The notes beneath the pieces were generated by a model. It was given only the letters and a program-made list of their open reading frames with translations, ran no database searches and was not told where the DNA came from. A DNA stretch of 64,000 nt from Rhyzopertha dominica (Eukaryota; Arthropoda; Insecta; Coleoptera; Bostrichidae): positions 78,926,680 through 78,990,679 of the forward strand of contig QCXZ01000137.1 in assembly GCA_025024175.1 (NCBI GenBank), in the 5' to 3' direction. Below are positions 22,161 through 33,299 of the stretch, piece after piece (the stretch's first letter is position 1; each line of letters opens with the position of its first letter). The position numbers and the translations under genes are program-made.

Positions 22161-24300
22161 CTACAAAATAGCTTTCCGAATGTCACCTAACTCATAATTG
22201 CCACAATCCCTAATAAAATTATTAGTATTCCTACAAATTTCTATAGCTTCTTTTAATAGACGTTTGTGATAATATTTTTCTCTATGTGAAATTTTTGTTT
22301 TATCAAAATCCATCATGTGTTTAGTCAAATATGAGTGTTCAGCTACGGAAGATTTATCTATCTGTTGCAACCTAGTAGCTCGTATGTGTTCTTTCAACGC
22401 GTACCTACTTTTCTTTTAGTTTGACCTATGTAACACTTTCCGCAAGAACAAGTAATTTTGTAAACACCTTCACTCTCTAAATGTACTTTATCTTTAGCAT
22501 AACTTAAAATTTTATCTAAATTATTATATGTACTATCAACAACTACAATATCGTGTTTTCTAAGCATCCTCTTTAATTTTTCCGAAAGGCCTTGTACATA
22601 AGGCAAATTCAACTTCAATTTAATTTGTCGTGGCTGAGAATTTACTTGATTTGGATGAGCACTTTTATTAAAAACTGACCAAATATTCTTACTACTATAA
22701 CCATTTCTCACTAGCGCTGATTTAAGATGATATATTTTTTTTTGTACAGAACTTTCATCTGATATCCTTTGTGCTCTAACAAATAACGTCCTAATAAGAC
22801 TATTCCTTTGAGAAGGAGGGTGGTGAGATGTGGCATGTAAATATCTGTTTGTGTATGTTGGTTTTCTGTAAACCTAGTGTCCTAACTGCCCAGTGTTTGT
22901 TCTGTAAATTTGGACATCCAAGAAAGGTAAACTACCATTGCTTTCTAATTCCATAGTAAATTTTATGTCGGGATTTTGACTGTTCAAATGATTTAGAAAC
23001 CTACCCAGCTCTTCTATACCGTGGGGCCAAATAACAAAAGTGTCATCTACGTACCTATACCAACATTTTGGTTTAAGCTGAAAACTGTTTATCGCTACAT
23101 GTTCAAAATTTTCCATAAACAAATTGGCTACTACAGGANTTAGAGGTGAACCCATTGCACAACCTGTTTCATAAAAATTATCGTTCCATAAGAAATAAGT
23201 AGATTTTAAACAATGTTCGGATAATCTGGCTGTCGTGTCACCTAAGGGATCTTGCAGCTTGGATTTGATGATATCTATCGTTTCAGGAATGGGTACTTTC
23301 GTAAATAAGGAAACCACGTCAAAACTAACCAAAATATCACCTTCTGAAATACTTAAACCTTTTAGAATATCAATAAAGTCTGAAGAATTTTTGATGAAAC
23401 TACTGGTATTTCCTATATAAGGTTTTAAATAGTTTGCACAAAATTTTGCCAATCTATAACAAGGACTGCCAATCGTATTGACTATGGGTCTTAACGGGAC
23501 ATTGGCTTTGTGGATTTTGGGCAAACCATACAATTTATGTACCTTGCAATCGGAAACAGTTAAAAGAGACTTCTCCTCATTCGAAAGATTTGAACTTTTG
23601 GTAAGATCACTGGTAATTTTGGAAATTTTTGATGTAGGATCTCGGGATAATTTTTGATATGTTTCCTCATCTAACAACTCCCTAACTTTATCCTCGTAAT
23701 CTGTTCTATCTAAAATTACTGTGGCTGAACCTTTATCTGCTCTAGTNACTATAATGGACTTATATGTATTCAAATCCTTAAGAGCATTCATTTCCTCANA
23801 TGTCACATTAGGTTTGGGCGTACGTGCATTTCTAATAGCGTGGTATACATCCATCCTAATCTTATCCGCTTGATCTTTATACAGGATTCCACAGATGACA
23901 TTATCTCCNCTTTTGGAATGGTCCGTGGCGTTACAGCAAAGTTCATCCCCTTCGCTAAAATATGTACAGCAGCATCTGAGACACTCTTTTTTGACAGGTT
24001 TATCACAGTGTTGTTGATGTTGGTCTTAACTATGTTAGATGATTTGAACTTATTGTGTTTAATGGTATTGAATTTCTCAAATTTAAGTATGTTTTGTTTC
24101 TTGACCTTGTTAAAGTGTTGTTTGTATACTTTTTGTGTAAACTTTATTATGTCTTCAAAATCTTGATAAAAAAGGTTGTGGGATAGAATTTGCAATGTTG
24201 TGTTTATGTCTTCATCTAAGAAACCAAGTTGTCTACGTGTGTCGTGTATGCGTTCCCTAATTAAAGCAAATTTTGTTTGTAGCATAATTTTATTTGACAC
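22161..24300 (-). pseudogene. Penelope-like RT with GIY-YIG endonuclease, three lesions
   Basis: The N-terminal region (24300 to about 23880) includes LAKGMNFAVTPRTIP. A one-base frame change near 23880 leads into the RT domain (to 22877). This holds RADKGSATVILDRTDYEDK, a GLPKIHK block, RPIV, FDVVSLFTKVP, the TGCAMGSPL box and the catalytic WYRYVDDTFV box. An in-frame TAG at 22874-22876 follows. The frame then continues through VYRKPTYTNRYLHATSH to the GIY-YIG endonuclease (GVYKITCSCGKCYIGQTKRK). A one-base deletion at about 22395 shifts the last part (KEHIRATRLQQIDKSSVAEH) into 22397-22161. Penelope-like RTs prime on target DNA, and the GIY-YIG nuclease does the cutting. Three small lesions, and three ambiguous bases, make this a recently inactivated copy. 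Confidence 0.93.
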
Positions 24301-24400
24301 TTGTATGTGTTTATGTGTGTTTTAATATTATGAAAATTTGGTACGACCTTTNTAGCTCTGCAGCGTTTCAACTTGTGTCAGACAAATTTTGAGGTTCTTC

Positions 24401-24440
24401 GTCTTTGACAAAGATTACAGGTGTAATCGAAACGTCAGAC
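24401..24440 (+). ncRNA. Hammerhead-like motif in the right terminal repeat
   Basis: The sequence can be divided as GTCT, TTGACAAA, GATTAC-AGGT-GTAATC, GAAAC, GTC, AGAC. GTCT and AGAC pair as stem I, GATTAC and GTAATC pair as a perfect 6-bp stem II, and GAAA and the GUC cleavage triplet are in place. The first core box is UUGACAA where CUGANGA is expected, with one extra A before stem II. The two changes (C3 to U, G8 to A) would keep the 3-8 base pair known from active hammerhead structures. Hammerheads with a minimal stem III are known from Penelope-like elements. Self-cleavage is not shown here. Confidence 0.45.
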
Positions 24441-24504
24441 TATTAATTTTTGTCAGTGTTTTCAAGAGACAGCGATCTATCCGACAAAATATTGTCTTAA
24501 TTTA

Positions 24505-26790
24505 TGGACGCTGAAAGCATTCACCCTCGTATGACTATTTTAAGTTTTAAAGTCTTGGACGACTTTATTGAGTGATTAAATTGTCAATCGTTATGAATTC
24601 ACTTTATTAAACATAAAATTGCCATGTCGTTTTCTTAAAATGCGCGACGCTGGTGAAAACTACAGAATATTACGCCCGTTTATGCTAGCAAGGCTAAAAG
24701 AGCTCTAATAATCCACTCGATGAACTTTAGCACCCCATAAATTTCAGGATATTCACACAAGCCCGTAATACCTGTAACATCCGCGCGATATCTGTATTAG
24801 GCGCTTAAAAAAATAGTAAATGACACTTCATTTAAGTTTAAGCGCTCGTAAATGGCCCGCCTCATAAGCTGTTATGGCAATGCATAAAAATGTGGCTATC
24901 GATTTTAACATAAGACACGTGGATAACATTTGCAGAGCTCATCGTCTGGTAGCATGTGTACCAAAAGCTCCAATGAAATTTATTTCGGAATAAATTCCGG
25001 CACTGTGTATCTCCGGTCCACGGGGACGCTCATTACCATATCAATTTGTAATATATCACGCGAATACCTGTACCGTGCTCCGGAAACGCAGTTCTAAATT
25101 AAAGAACATAAATGCCTAAACGAGCTCGACTGGATCTGAAATGTAGGCGTTCTCGCCCGTGCGAGATTTGAATCGCATAAAAATTCAGTTCACANGCATT
25201 TGCGTAGCATGCGTGAGCCTTTTGAAGTCTATTGTACCTGTGTTTCAATTATAGGTTTCAAAAAGGTTTGAAAATAAAACTTGAGAATGCGTGTTCGATA
25301 AACCAGTGCCGAAGATGGAATTTATAAATGTGGGGGTAAGAAACTATAGGTCATTCAATTATAAAAGTTTCCCTGGCGCCAAAACTTTCTTTCCCATCAA
25401 TTTTTCAGCCATATTCTGTAACGTTAGACAATTCCAGTGTAAGTTTCACACTATAAAATGAACTGGATTCGACAAAATTTGAATGCTGAAGAGTGCGTAA
25501 GAACACGAGTGATTACTGCCTTAAGGTCTTCAATAGGGCACGAAAAGTAGTTGTCAATAAGCAAAATATTACGCCCCTTTTGATTTTAAATTTGCTTACT
25601 GTTGGGCACCGTATATTATAATGTAGAAAGATATCTCTCTATTCTAAGCCTAGTATTAATCCATGTTTATAGGTTACCTGGACATTTCCGTAATACATAG
25701 AATATACGGTGCAAAATAGATAAAATACCATCTGTATTAAATTTTAGCAATTTATACATACAAAGCTCCAAAAAATACATACCATAATTATTGTATTTGA
25801 TAATTGGTTTGTATCTGATGAGAAAAGTGCTGAAGGTTGCAAATGAAGAAATATTCAAACTGTTGCACTTGGAACTGCTTTCTAGAATTGGAATGGCATA
25901 GATAATTATTTTATACAAGCGAGTTGTTCCTCATCATAATGAAAACATACATGGAATGAGGTTACACACTAGAAGAGTTGACTACCAGACAAATCTTTGG
26001 TTCACTTCTTTCCTACCTACACTAGCAATGCTTAAGTTACAGAGCTGGAAGCTCTATAGCTATTTTTTCACACCTTGTACTATGTTCGCCAGATGCAAAA
26101 GCTTTGGCATTATATAAATGTAAAAAATGCAAAATTTTCCTTAAAATTAGTATTATAGAAAATCGCATGTGATGCATTGAGGCTTGTAAATGTATGGCGA
26201 ATATTTAGTCCAAAAAGAAAAACGTTAATTGCATTTCAACCCAGTATAATTTAAAGGAAGCTCTTTTTGATAATAAAAATGTAGTTCTTGTGCTTGATAA
26301 ATGTGGAGTATGTAAATTAAGTTGCTAGAGCTACAACTGTGTATATACTTAGCTAGAACATTCGGAATCGTCATTATAACATTAAAAGACTATTTAAGAC
26401 CTTGGCGATTGGCTCAAAATTATTGGTTGTTCGCAGACCATATTTTAGATACAAGACACAATAAATAAATAGTCTTTACTTGAACGTGCAAGTGGCAATG
26501 AATATATTGTCAAATTACAAATGCAAAATGAAGAAGTTATTGTAGGTTTCGTTAATTTTTTTGTGCAGATATGTGCTTTTCATTTTCTAGCCTTGAGCTG
26601 GCGATAAAGTATACGAAGTGTTATGTCATGATTCCTGCACATATCAAGCTGGTGCTGAACGGGGGATGGTGAAAAAATAAGTGCTGTCAAATTATAAAAG
26701 TCTATCATTGGGACATCACCTAGCTATACACAGAATAAGGGTACGTCACTCGGTTTATGTGTAAAAAATTCTCAAATCGGGGTAATTTGA
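24505..26790. other. Non-coding sequence, GC-richer near 24640-25230
   Basis: The part from 24640 to 25230 has more G+C and no repeats that I can find, with no credible reading frame; it may be host non-coding DNA. From 25640 to 26790 it is AT-rich, with short frames that show no domain. One ambiguous base occurs near 25195. Confidence 0.3.
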
Positions 26791-26799
26791 TGCAGTGGA

Positions 26800-27430
26800 A
26801 AGCGTCACTGTAGCGTATATCAAAATTCCAACACTGCGCGAAGAAACGGTTGTCGAAATTCACGATCCGTTACCAGAAAGCTCGCCATCAGTCGTGTGTA
26901 GACTAGTGTTAAAGACGACCACAGAAGTTGGAGACCTCATACTGCTACCGACAACACTTTTGTTGCTATTTTGACTACAGTAATGAAAGAAGCAATAGAC
27001 AAATAGCAGAAGACAAAAGTGTTTGTTTCCTTTGTAGATAATTTAAATGAATGATTCCAAAAGTGTAGACGAGATATGAAAGACAGCGGCGTAATCCTCT
27101 TGCACGATAACGCTTGCTTGCATAAAGCAGTGTCAGTCAAAGGAGTTTGCGAGAACTGCTGTAATCCTTCAGATTTCGCTTTATTCCTCCAGACGTTTTC
27201 GTGAAATACGATTTATTGACTTGGAAGGACAAAAGCCCTGCAACAGCATATGCGTTCGAACTGCTGAAACAGCTTGACAAAAGTGGCGTATTTAACGACA
27301 TTGCATTACTGCCAAAGCGATGGCAACACTCGTATTTAACCCTGAAATCGGTTGGCAACAAATAGAAGGAACTTGTATTTAAAATACATTTTATTTCGCA
27401 TATTGCTGACGTTATATGTTCCAAAGTTTG
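26800..27430 (+). pseudogene. Mariner-like transposase relic
   Basis: Plus-strand pieces recall a mariner transposase. About 26905-27000 encodes SVKDDHRSWRPHTATDNTFV, the end of the DNA-binding half (family form: DDPRSGRPST). About 27080-27130 encodes GVILLHDNACLHKA, the second-aspartate motif (family form: LLHDNARPH). NPSDFALFLQTF and DKSGVFNDIALLPKRWQHSY, the C-terminal lysine/tryptophan motif, follow to about 27350. The region with the first aspartate seems deleted and frames change repeatedly. An old, dead copy. Confidence 0.6.
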
Positions 27431-28392
27431 GTCTTACTCGTATTCAAATGATGAAAGGTTTATTTTCCTTATAAATCTTGATAAATAGCGAATTACATTG
27501 GATGCAATGTCATTTGGAGCAGTGTTAAGTAATGCAAAACCTACTTTTGTTTTTCTTTTATCTCATTTTTAGACCTACTTTGAAAAATATATCTAGAGTT
27601 GTCGAAAGGTAAGTTAGTGGATCTTTGTCTAATTGTGCAATTACCAAGTATACATGGTTTTAAAAATTCTTACACATAAGGTATTGTGTAAGGTTTTAAT
27701 AATGTTACAAGTCTCTACCTGACATATATTTCCAAAAAATCTTTGAAAAATTAATTTACTATAGAAAATCACGAAACAAATTACTAATACAAAACCCAAA
27801 ATCTGAAATTAAAAAATTCCTTTTAATTATATAAAACATAAAGATTACTATCAAATAAATAATAATGGGTCTAAGCAGGTATACTAAGCGAAATCGAATT
27901 TTACCATTTTTAGCGGATGTTGATTTACTGTCAAACCACGAAGAGTTTTATAGGAATATAGAGGAAAAAAATAAGAAGAAGCAGGCATTATCACTAGGGC
28001 AGAATAGTAGGCATCTTGAACATTGAAATAAACTTTTCCACGAAATTTATTTTATTCCCTTGGTAATACCCTTTAGTTCAGAAGTAATTAACTAGTAAAA
28101 ACATTATTTATAAATAAAATACGAACACTAATATTTAAAAAGAATTGCAGGAGGTTAGAGGTACACAGGTACTTAAGTAAAAATATTATGGACATTCAGA
28201 ATTAACTATGTATACAAAATGAATTAATTTGTAGGGCACATTTATATACATAGACAATTAATTGGGTATTATCACTTTTTTGAAAATTACGTATAATGAA
28301 TCTTGAAGTGCATATATATCGTACGCCATGTTAAAAAAAAACAAAAACAATATTTGTAGGTAGAGAATTTCAGGTCTGAAATTTGAATCTTA
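27430..28392. other. AT-rich sequence with one small open frame
   Basis: A 53-codon frame on the plus strand (27865-28026) begins MGLSRYTKRNRILPFLADVD and ends in a charged, lysine-rich tail. I do not recognise it, and it could be chance or a retroelement remnant. Nothing else here can be supported. Confidence 0.25.
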
Positions 28393-29404
28393 GGAGTCAC
28401 CGCCAAAAAGGCTTCTATCCAAGGTTATTCAACTCGTGACGTCAAGTGTCATGTAAACATTACCAAGGAGTGTGCTGTTTAATGGTGTAGTATCATTATT
28501 GTATTGGAGAAGCTTTTGTGTGGTGTTTATTGAAAGGACGGTGTAAGAGGTCGCACCAAAAAGTGATTTGTGTAGTTTTACAAGCATCAATTATGTATGG
28601 AAACAAAACAGATGTTGTTTTGTACATGGATATAAAAGTACTTCAGTCAGTGCAGCTAACAAAATATTTTTGTAACCGGTCCTCGAGATTATTAACGTAT
28701 GAAAAAGTTGTTTAAGGCCCCTAGACGTGATATGCCGAAATCGCAAAGTTTGTTTTTCTGTTTTAATTAATTAATTCATCTTAATTCTTAATGTAAGTTT
28801 TATTATTCTTTTTGGGGTTATACCTGTTTACCATTGAGTTTTGTTATAGCTTAAAGAGGATACGGAAAATTATATGCGTTTTAAGTTGATAGAGAGAAAT
28901 GTTATAATAAAGAAAGACGTTTGTTTCCCACATATTCGACTGTTAGCCAGACCGGAAACGAGCCGCAACAGCCCCGAAAATAAATGGCAATTTATATTTA
29001 TTCTGACCTCTAAAATAAATGTCAAGTTTAGGGTACACTTTGATGCTTACATTTTTATGTTTACAAATAGTATGTGTCCAATAACCCACTGTGATCAAAT
29101 TATCAATGCTACGTTAATTTAATAAAAAGTTCACTTATGGTGTTGCTTTTACGTTCCTCATCTACCGCTCGTCGCTGTACACAAATTCCATAACACTGAA
29201 CGTGCCTTCAGAAGTCATATCTCATAAGTATTTCACTTTTTCGTGGCATATTTTAATTCGCTTGTCAAAAAATGAACGCAAACAACAAACTGATAAATTG
29301 ACGGGCTGAGGCTGACGCGTGACGCGCTAACGCCAGATGTAAACAGGCGGCCATTTACAAGACACCTGACGTTACGGCCAATATATTCGCGTTTTGGCGG
29401 TCCC
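28393..29404. mobile_element. Possible DNA transposon with imperfect inverted ends
   Basis: The left end (28393-28460) and the reversed right end (29344-29404) share ACCGCCAAAA near the tip and, further in, ACGTCA.GTGTC.TGTAAA. The spacing between the two blocks differs by about 11 bp. No target duplication is clear. Open frames inside (28518-28715 and 28874-29122, plus) have no recognised domain. The pairing of the ends is suggestive only. Confidence 0.4.
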
Positions 29405-30610
29405 TTTAAATATTCACATTTTCAATATTAAAAATACACCTTACGATCCATTTTTCGAATTTATAAGCTGTCACAGCTGTTNTGTGGATTAGATGCTACC
29501 TATTAATATGCAATTTAATAAAATATAAATACATGGCAAATACCCAATTCCCTTTTGATTTTTGTATACACCAAAGGAAGCGCGAGTTGAATTAAGGATT
29601 CGTTGATACCGTTGCAACCAAATGCTTTCACTGCGATATGCATCTGAATTATCCGCACATTTACCCAACAGGTGTAATAATTACATCTGGCGTTATCATT
29701 GTGGCATTACCTTTCTTGATTAAAGCAGACAATATTTATGGCTACGGGAACAATATTGAATCGGGCGCAATATCGTTAAGGGTAGTCACGCGATACGATC
29801 GTAGGTGTTGGGCTAGAGCATGCAAACCGGTAAACTCTAGTCAGTTCATATCTTGAAGATTTATGTAGCATAGAAGAAGCTCCCACGTTTAACCGGCGTT
29901 AAGGTGACCTCCGTGTCGGTAGGCGCTATGCAAATTAATGTAAATTGTATTAGTAAAGTTTTGTGCTTGAAGCTGCGCCTTATTCGTACTGGTAAATTAC
30001 CCCGTTTTATTTTAGGGTTGTTCAGGAGGTTTTTTTGGGAAGTAAAGTAATACGCATACATTATTAAAGATACAGAAATTCAAATGAGTAATTACTTTCG
30101 CAAAACAAGCATTTTAGCAGGCGTGCCATGTTGAGTATCTGGTTCTTATTAGGTACGCATTTTTTCAATTTTCCCTGTCATATCTGTTTTAAGATTTGAG
30201 TCTTTAAGTAAAATCGTTCCTTTGTCTGGTTGGAAGCTTTATGTGAATACATAAAAAGATACTTACCTGACATCATTTAAAATTAAGGTTTATACAGTTA
30301 GGCAACACTAACTTACCTTAATTTTTCTACTAAGCGTTGACAAGAGCAAATATATTACAAGAAGTGCAGCCGCTACAGTAACAAATGTTGTATCTAAAAT
30401 AATCTAGTTAATTTTTTCCTTGTAACTGATTTACACCAGTCCAACAAAACTGTCTACAGCAAAACAAGAAATATGTAGTTTAAAATAATATATTTTTAGA
30501 AACGTAGGTTGCCATACCCAGTGTGGTTCTGTAAAAATGTAAAAATTCGTGGAAGTAAATAATAAAGTTTGTGAAAAATAATTCCTCCTTTATGCCATTC
30601 GTATCATATG
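29405..30610. other. Non-coding sequence, no gene recognised
   Basis: A short open frame at 29638-29856 (72 codons, plus strand) has a hydrophobic stretch (VIITSGVIIVALPFLI) but no start context, domain or neighbour to support it. The rest is AT-rich. An ambiguous base is at 29482. Confidence 0.25.
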
Positions 30611-30619
30611 GAGAATATA

Positions 30620-31245
30620 TGCATTTGGAACCATAATGATGATGAACAAAAGCATGTGTTGGTCTCTTCGGTATACTTTCCCCCCCCCCCCCCCCCCCCC
30701 CGTAGCAAGGACGACATAGTAAAATTAATGAACAATATCTCTAATGTTTGTGACTGATATAAAAATAATTATATTGTAATAGTAGGCGATTTTAACTTAT
30801 CTTCGATTTCTTGGTCATATTCCGCCCAACTTTTACCTGTAATCCGTCTTGTGAAGTTTTGGTGGACACCTGCTCATTTTTAAACTTGAACCAATATAAT
30901 GGGGTACTAAACAATAATGGTAGAATGTTGGATCTGTTATTTAGTAATGCGGAAAATGTAATTGCCAGACAGTGTAATTTAGCATTAGTAGATGAAGATC
31001 CGCATCATAAGGCCATTGAAGCCGAAATAACTGTACCTTGCGTATATTCTAATAAATCTAATGATCAACATCGGTGCCGAACAAGGAACATTTACAGGGC
31101 GGATTATGTTGCGATTAAAAATTATCTTGTGAATTATGAGTGGTCGGACTTATTAAACATAAACACTAATGATGCTGTAGAACATTTTTATAACGTACTA
31201 AATAATGTAATTTCTATGTATGTTCCACTTTTTAGGAAATCCTAA
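30620..31245 (+). pseudogene. LINE endonuclease (apurinic/EEP-type), 3' part
   Basis: Before the C-run the frame reads EQKHVLVSSVYFPP; after it, DDIVKLMNNI and then IVIVGDFNLSS (about 30770-30800), the GDFN motif of LINE EEP-fold endonucleases that nick the target. A frame change near 30820 leads into 30811-31245 (GRMLDLLFSNAE, DPHHKAIEAEI), the end of the domain and the linker to the RT. The earlier catalytic residues are missing through 5' truncation. Confidence 0.8.
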
Positions 31246-31639
31246 AGACCCAGCCTGGTTCTCACATTCAACTACAAATCTTATCAGTAGTAGACAACAA
31301 AAAACATATGAAATGGAAAAAAATCAAACGGAAATCGGATTATCAAGAGTTTTCGGAATTACGCAAGCGAGTTAAACAGAGTATACAAATTGACTATAAA
31401 AGATATGTTGCCAACATTGAGAAAAACATTCATTCAAACATTAAAAGTTTCTGGTCTTATATAAGATAACAAAAGTCTTGTAAGANAAATAACCCTCCAT
31501 CTGTGGTGTTGCCAGTGATAACGTAGCTGCATGTAATCTATTCTCTGATTTCCTCAGTATTCATTTCTGACTCGTTACCTCCTGATATTCAACGCACCCG
31601 ATACATACATATATATACATCTCAAAAGAATCAATAGTA

Positions 31640-33060
31640 GAAAAAATTATCAAACTAGATATACGTAAGGGCACCGGATCGGACGGCATTCCTGGCATAT
31701 TTATTAAAACGTGCGATGGGATTCTTGCTGAACCACTTAGTATTTATAAATCAGGAGATCAGACTAAAGTAACCAACTATCGTGCCACATCGCTCTTGTC
31801 AATTTTTGGTAAAATTTTTGAAGCTGTGTTACTGATGAATTATTTTTCAATATTAAACAACACATAGATGAACGTCAGCATGGTTTTTTCCGTGGAAGGT
31901 CGACAGTAACTAATCTCGTTACTTTTGTTCAACATCTGTCAGAAAGCATGGATAAAAGAGCTCAACTGGATGCCGTATATACCGACTTTTCCAAAGCGTT
32001 CGATAAAGTTCACCATGCCTCCCTTCTTATTAAATTGGAGAATTTCGGTGTGCATGGTAATCTGCTAAGGTGGCTAAAATCGTACTTATGTAATAGGAGC
32101 CAAGTTGTAACAATAAAAAACTCAGTATCGTCTTCAGTACCTGTAACATCCGGTGTACCGCAGGGCTCTCATCTAGGTGCTCTGCTATTTCTTATTTTTA
32201 TTAGTGATATTGGTAATTTTATTCAACACTCAAATTATCTACTGTACGCAGACGATATGAAAATTTACAGAGAAATAACTAACTTACATGATGCACTGCT
32301 TTTGCAAATTGATTTAAACAACTTATACATATACTGTACCAGAAATTATTTATATCTAAATCTAGACAAGTGCTATCACATCACTTTCACGAGAAATAGG
32401 CTGTCGGTCCCCACTAAATATGTAATAAACAACCACAACCTTTAACTCTATTAATGAAATAAAGGACCTGGGCGTCATTGTGGACAGCAAACTAAGGTTT
32501 GAATTGCACCTTGAAGAAATAATACAGCGCTCGCTCAGAAACTTAGGTTTTATTTTTAGAACCACAACTAAATTTACCAATATAAAATCATTCAAAATTC
32601 TCTATGATACCTTGATGTGCAGCCATCTAAAGTATGCCTATGTCGTCTGGAATCCGATGTATTACAAATGCATTAGCCGAATTGATCGCGTGCAAAAAAA
32701 TTCATTGGTAAGCTTAATTATAAGTTTAACAGAGATCTCCACACCTTGACTTACGAATATAACTTAAAAAAGTACAATATGACAAGCTTAAGCAAGCGAC
32801 GCAAGAATTTTTATATTATCTTTCTGTACAAGGTAGTTAACTCGGTGTTGTCAACGTCTTTAATTAGTCACGTAAATATTAATACTGCTCTATACCCTCT
32901 TAAGACTAAGAGTATATTTCCCGTTTACACTTGCAACACAAGTCACTGCCAAAATTCACCGTTATATCGTGTAATTTACACTTATAACTCGGCTTATACT
33001 CATCTCGATATTTTTTCACTATCATTAATATCTCTTAAAAAGATCTTAAAAGAACCATAA
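31640..33060 (+). pseudogene. LINE reverse transcriptase, jockey-like
   Basis: After a decayed stretch, the RT palm is open at 31948-32445. It contains DAVYTDFSKAFDKVHH (catalytic motif with the first aspartate), VTSGVPQGSHLGALLFLIFI, and LLYADDMKIY with the catalytic YADD box at about 32235. A frame change at about 32445 leads to KDLGVIVDSKLRFELHLEEI (32480 on) and the thumb region with RIDRVQKN. Further frame changes occur near 32746. The fingers upstream (RQHGFFRGRSTVTNLVTFV, about 31870-31930) are readable in frame with the palm. Motif order is complete, but stops prevent a full product. Confidence 0.9.
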
Positions 33061-33299
33061 CTATAATTGCTAAACTGTTAAACATTACAGATGTAACTTA
33101 TTCAATCACAACTCCTCTCACCACTAATTACTTCATTTAAATAAACTGCCTAGTGCTTTCCTGTTTTTGGATTATCTGAATCTGTTGAAAAGCCAATGTA
33201 ATAAATAAATAAAAATTGAAAAAAATAATAGCAAAGGCTTTTGGGAACTCTCCTTTGAAGTTTTTCCTGTTAAATTTAAAAAAACTTACCATAAAACCC

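Larger units (their letters stand above)
21876..24504 (-). mobile_element. Penelope-like retroelement, nearly complete
   Basis: A 2.6-kb element bounded by inverted repeats of about 140 bp (21876-22017 and about 24365-24504), the terminal-repeat arrangement known for some Penelope-like elements. Between them, on the minus strand, lies one RT plus GIY-YIG protein broken by three lesions. Each repeat carries a hammerhead-like fold. Target-site duplications are not obvious. Confidence 0.9.
30620..33215 (+). mobile_element. Jockey-like non-LTR retrotransposon, 5'-truncated, decayed
   Basis: The element starts inside the endonuclease domain and runs through the RT to an AATAAATAAATAAAAA tail at about 33200. 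Domain order (endonuclease, then RT) is that of the jockey/LINE group. A run of 22 cytosines (30680-30701) interrupts the endonuclease at VYFPP. One ambiguous base lies near 31486. Confidence 0.88.

Noticed and set aside
23840..24166. Plus-strand open frame of 108 codons
   Set aside because: It is the antisense of the N-terminal part of the Penelope-like protein, which has clear motifs on the minus strand.
28441..28700. THAP-type zinc finger at the left end of the 28.4-29.4 kb element
   Set aside because: A C.V..C-like start appears in one frame but a stop interrupts it, and the later conserved THAP residues are missing.
29638..29856. 72-codon frame with a hydrophobic segment as a small membrane protein
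   Set aside because: Short, no homology that I recognise, no splice or promoter context, and chance frames of this length are expected.
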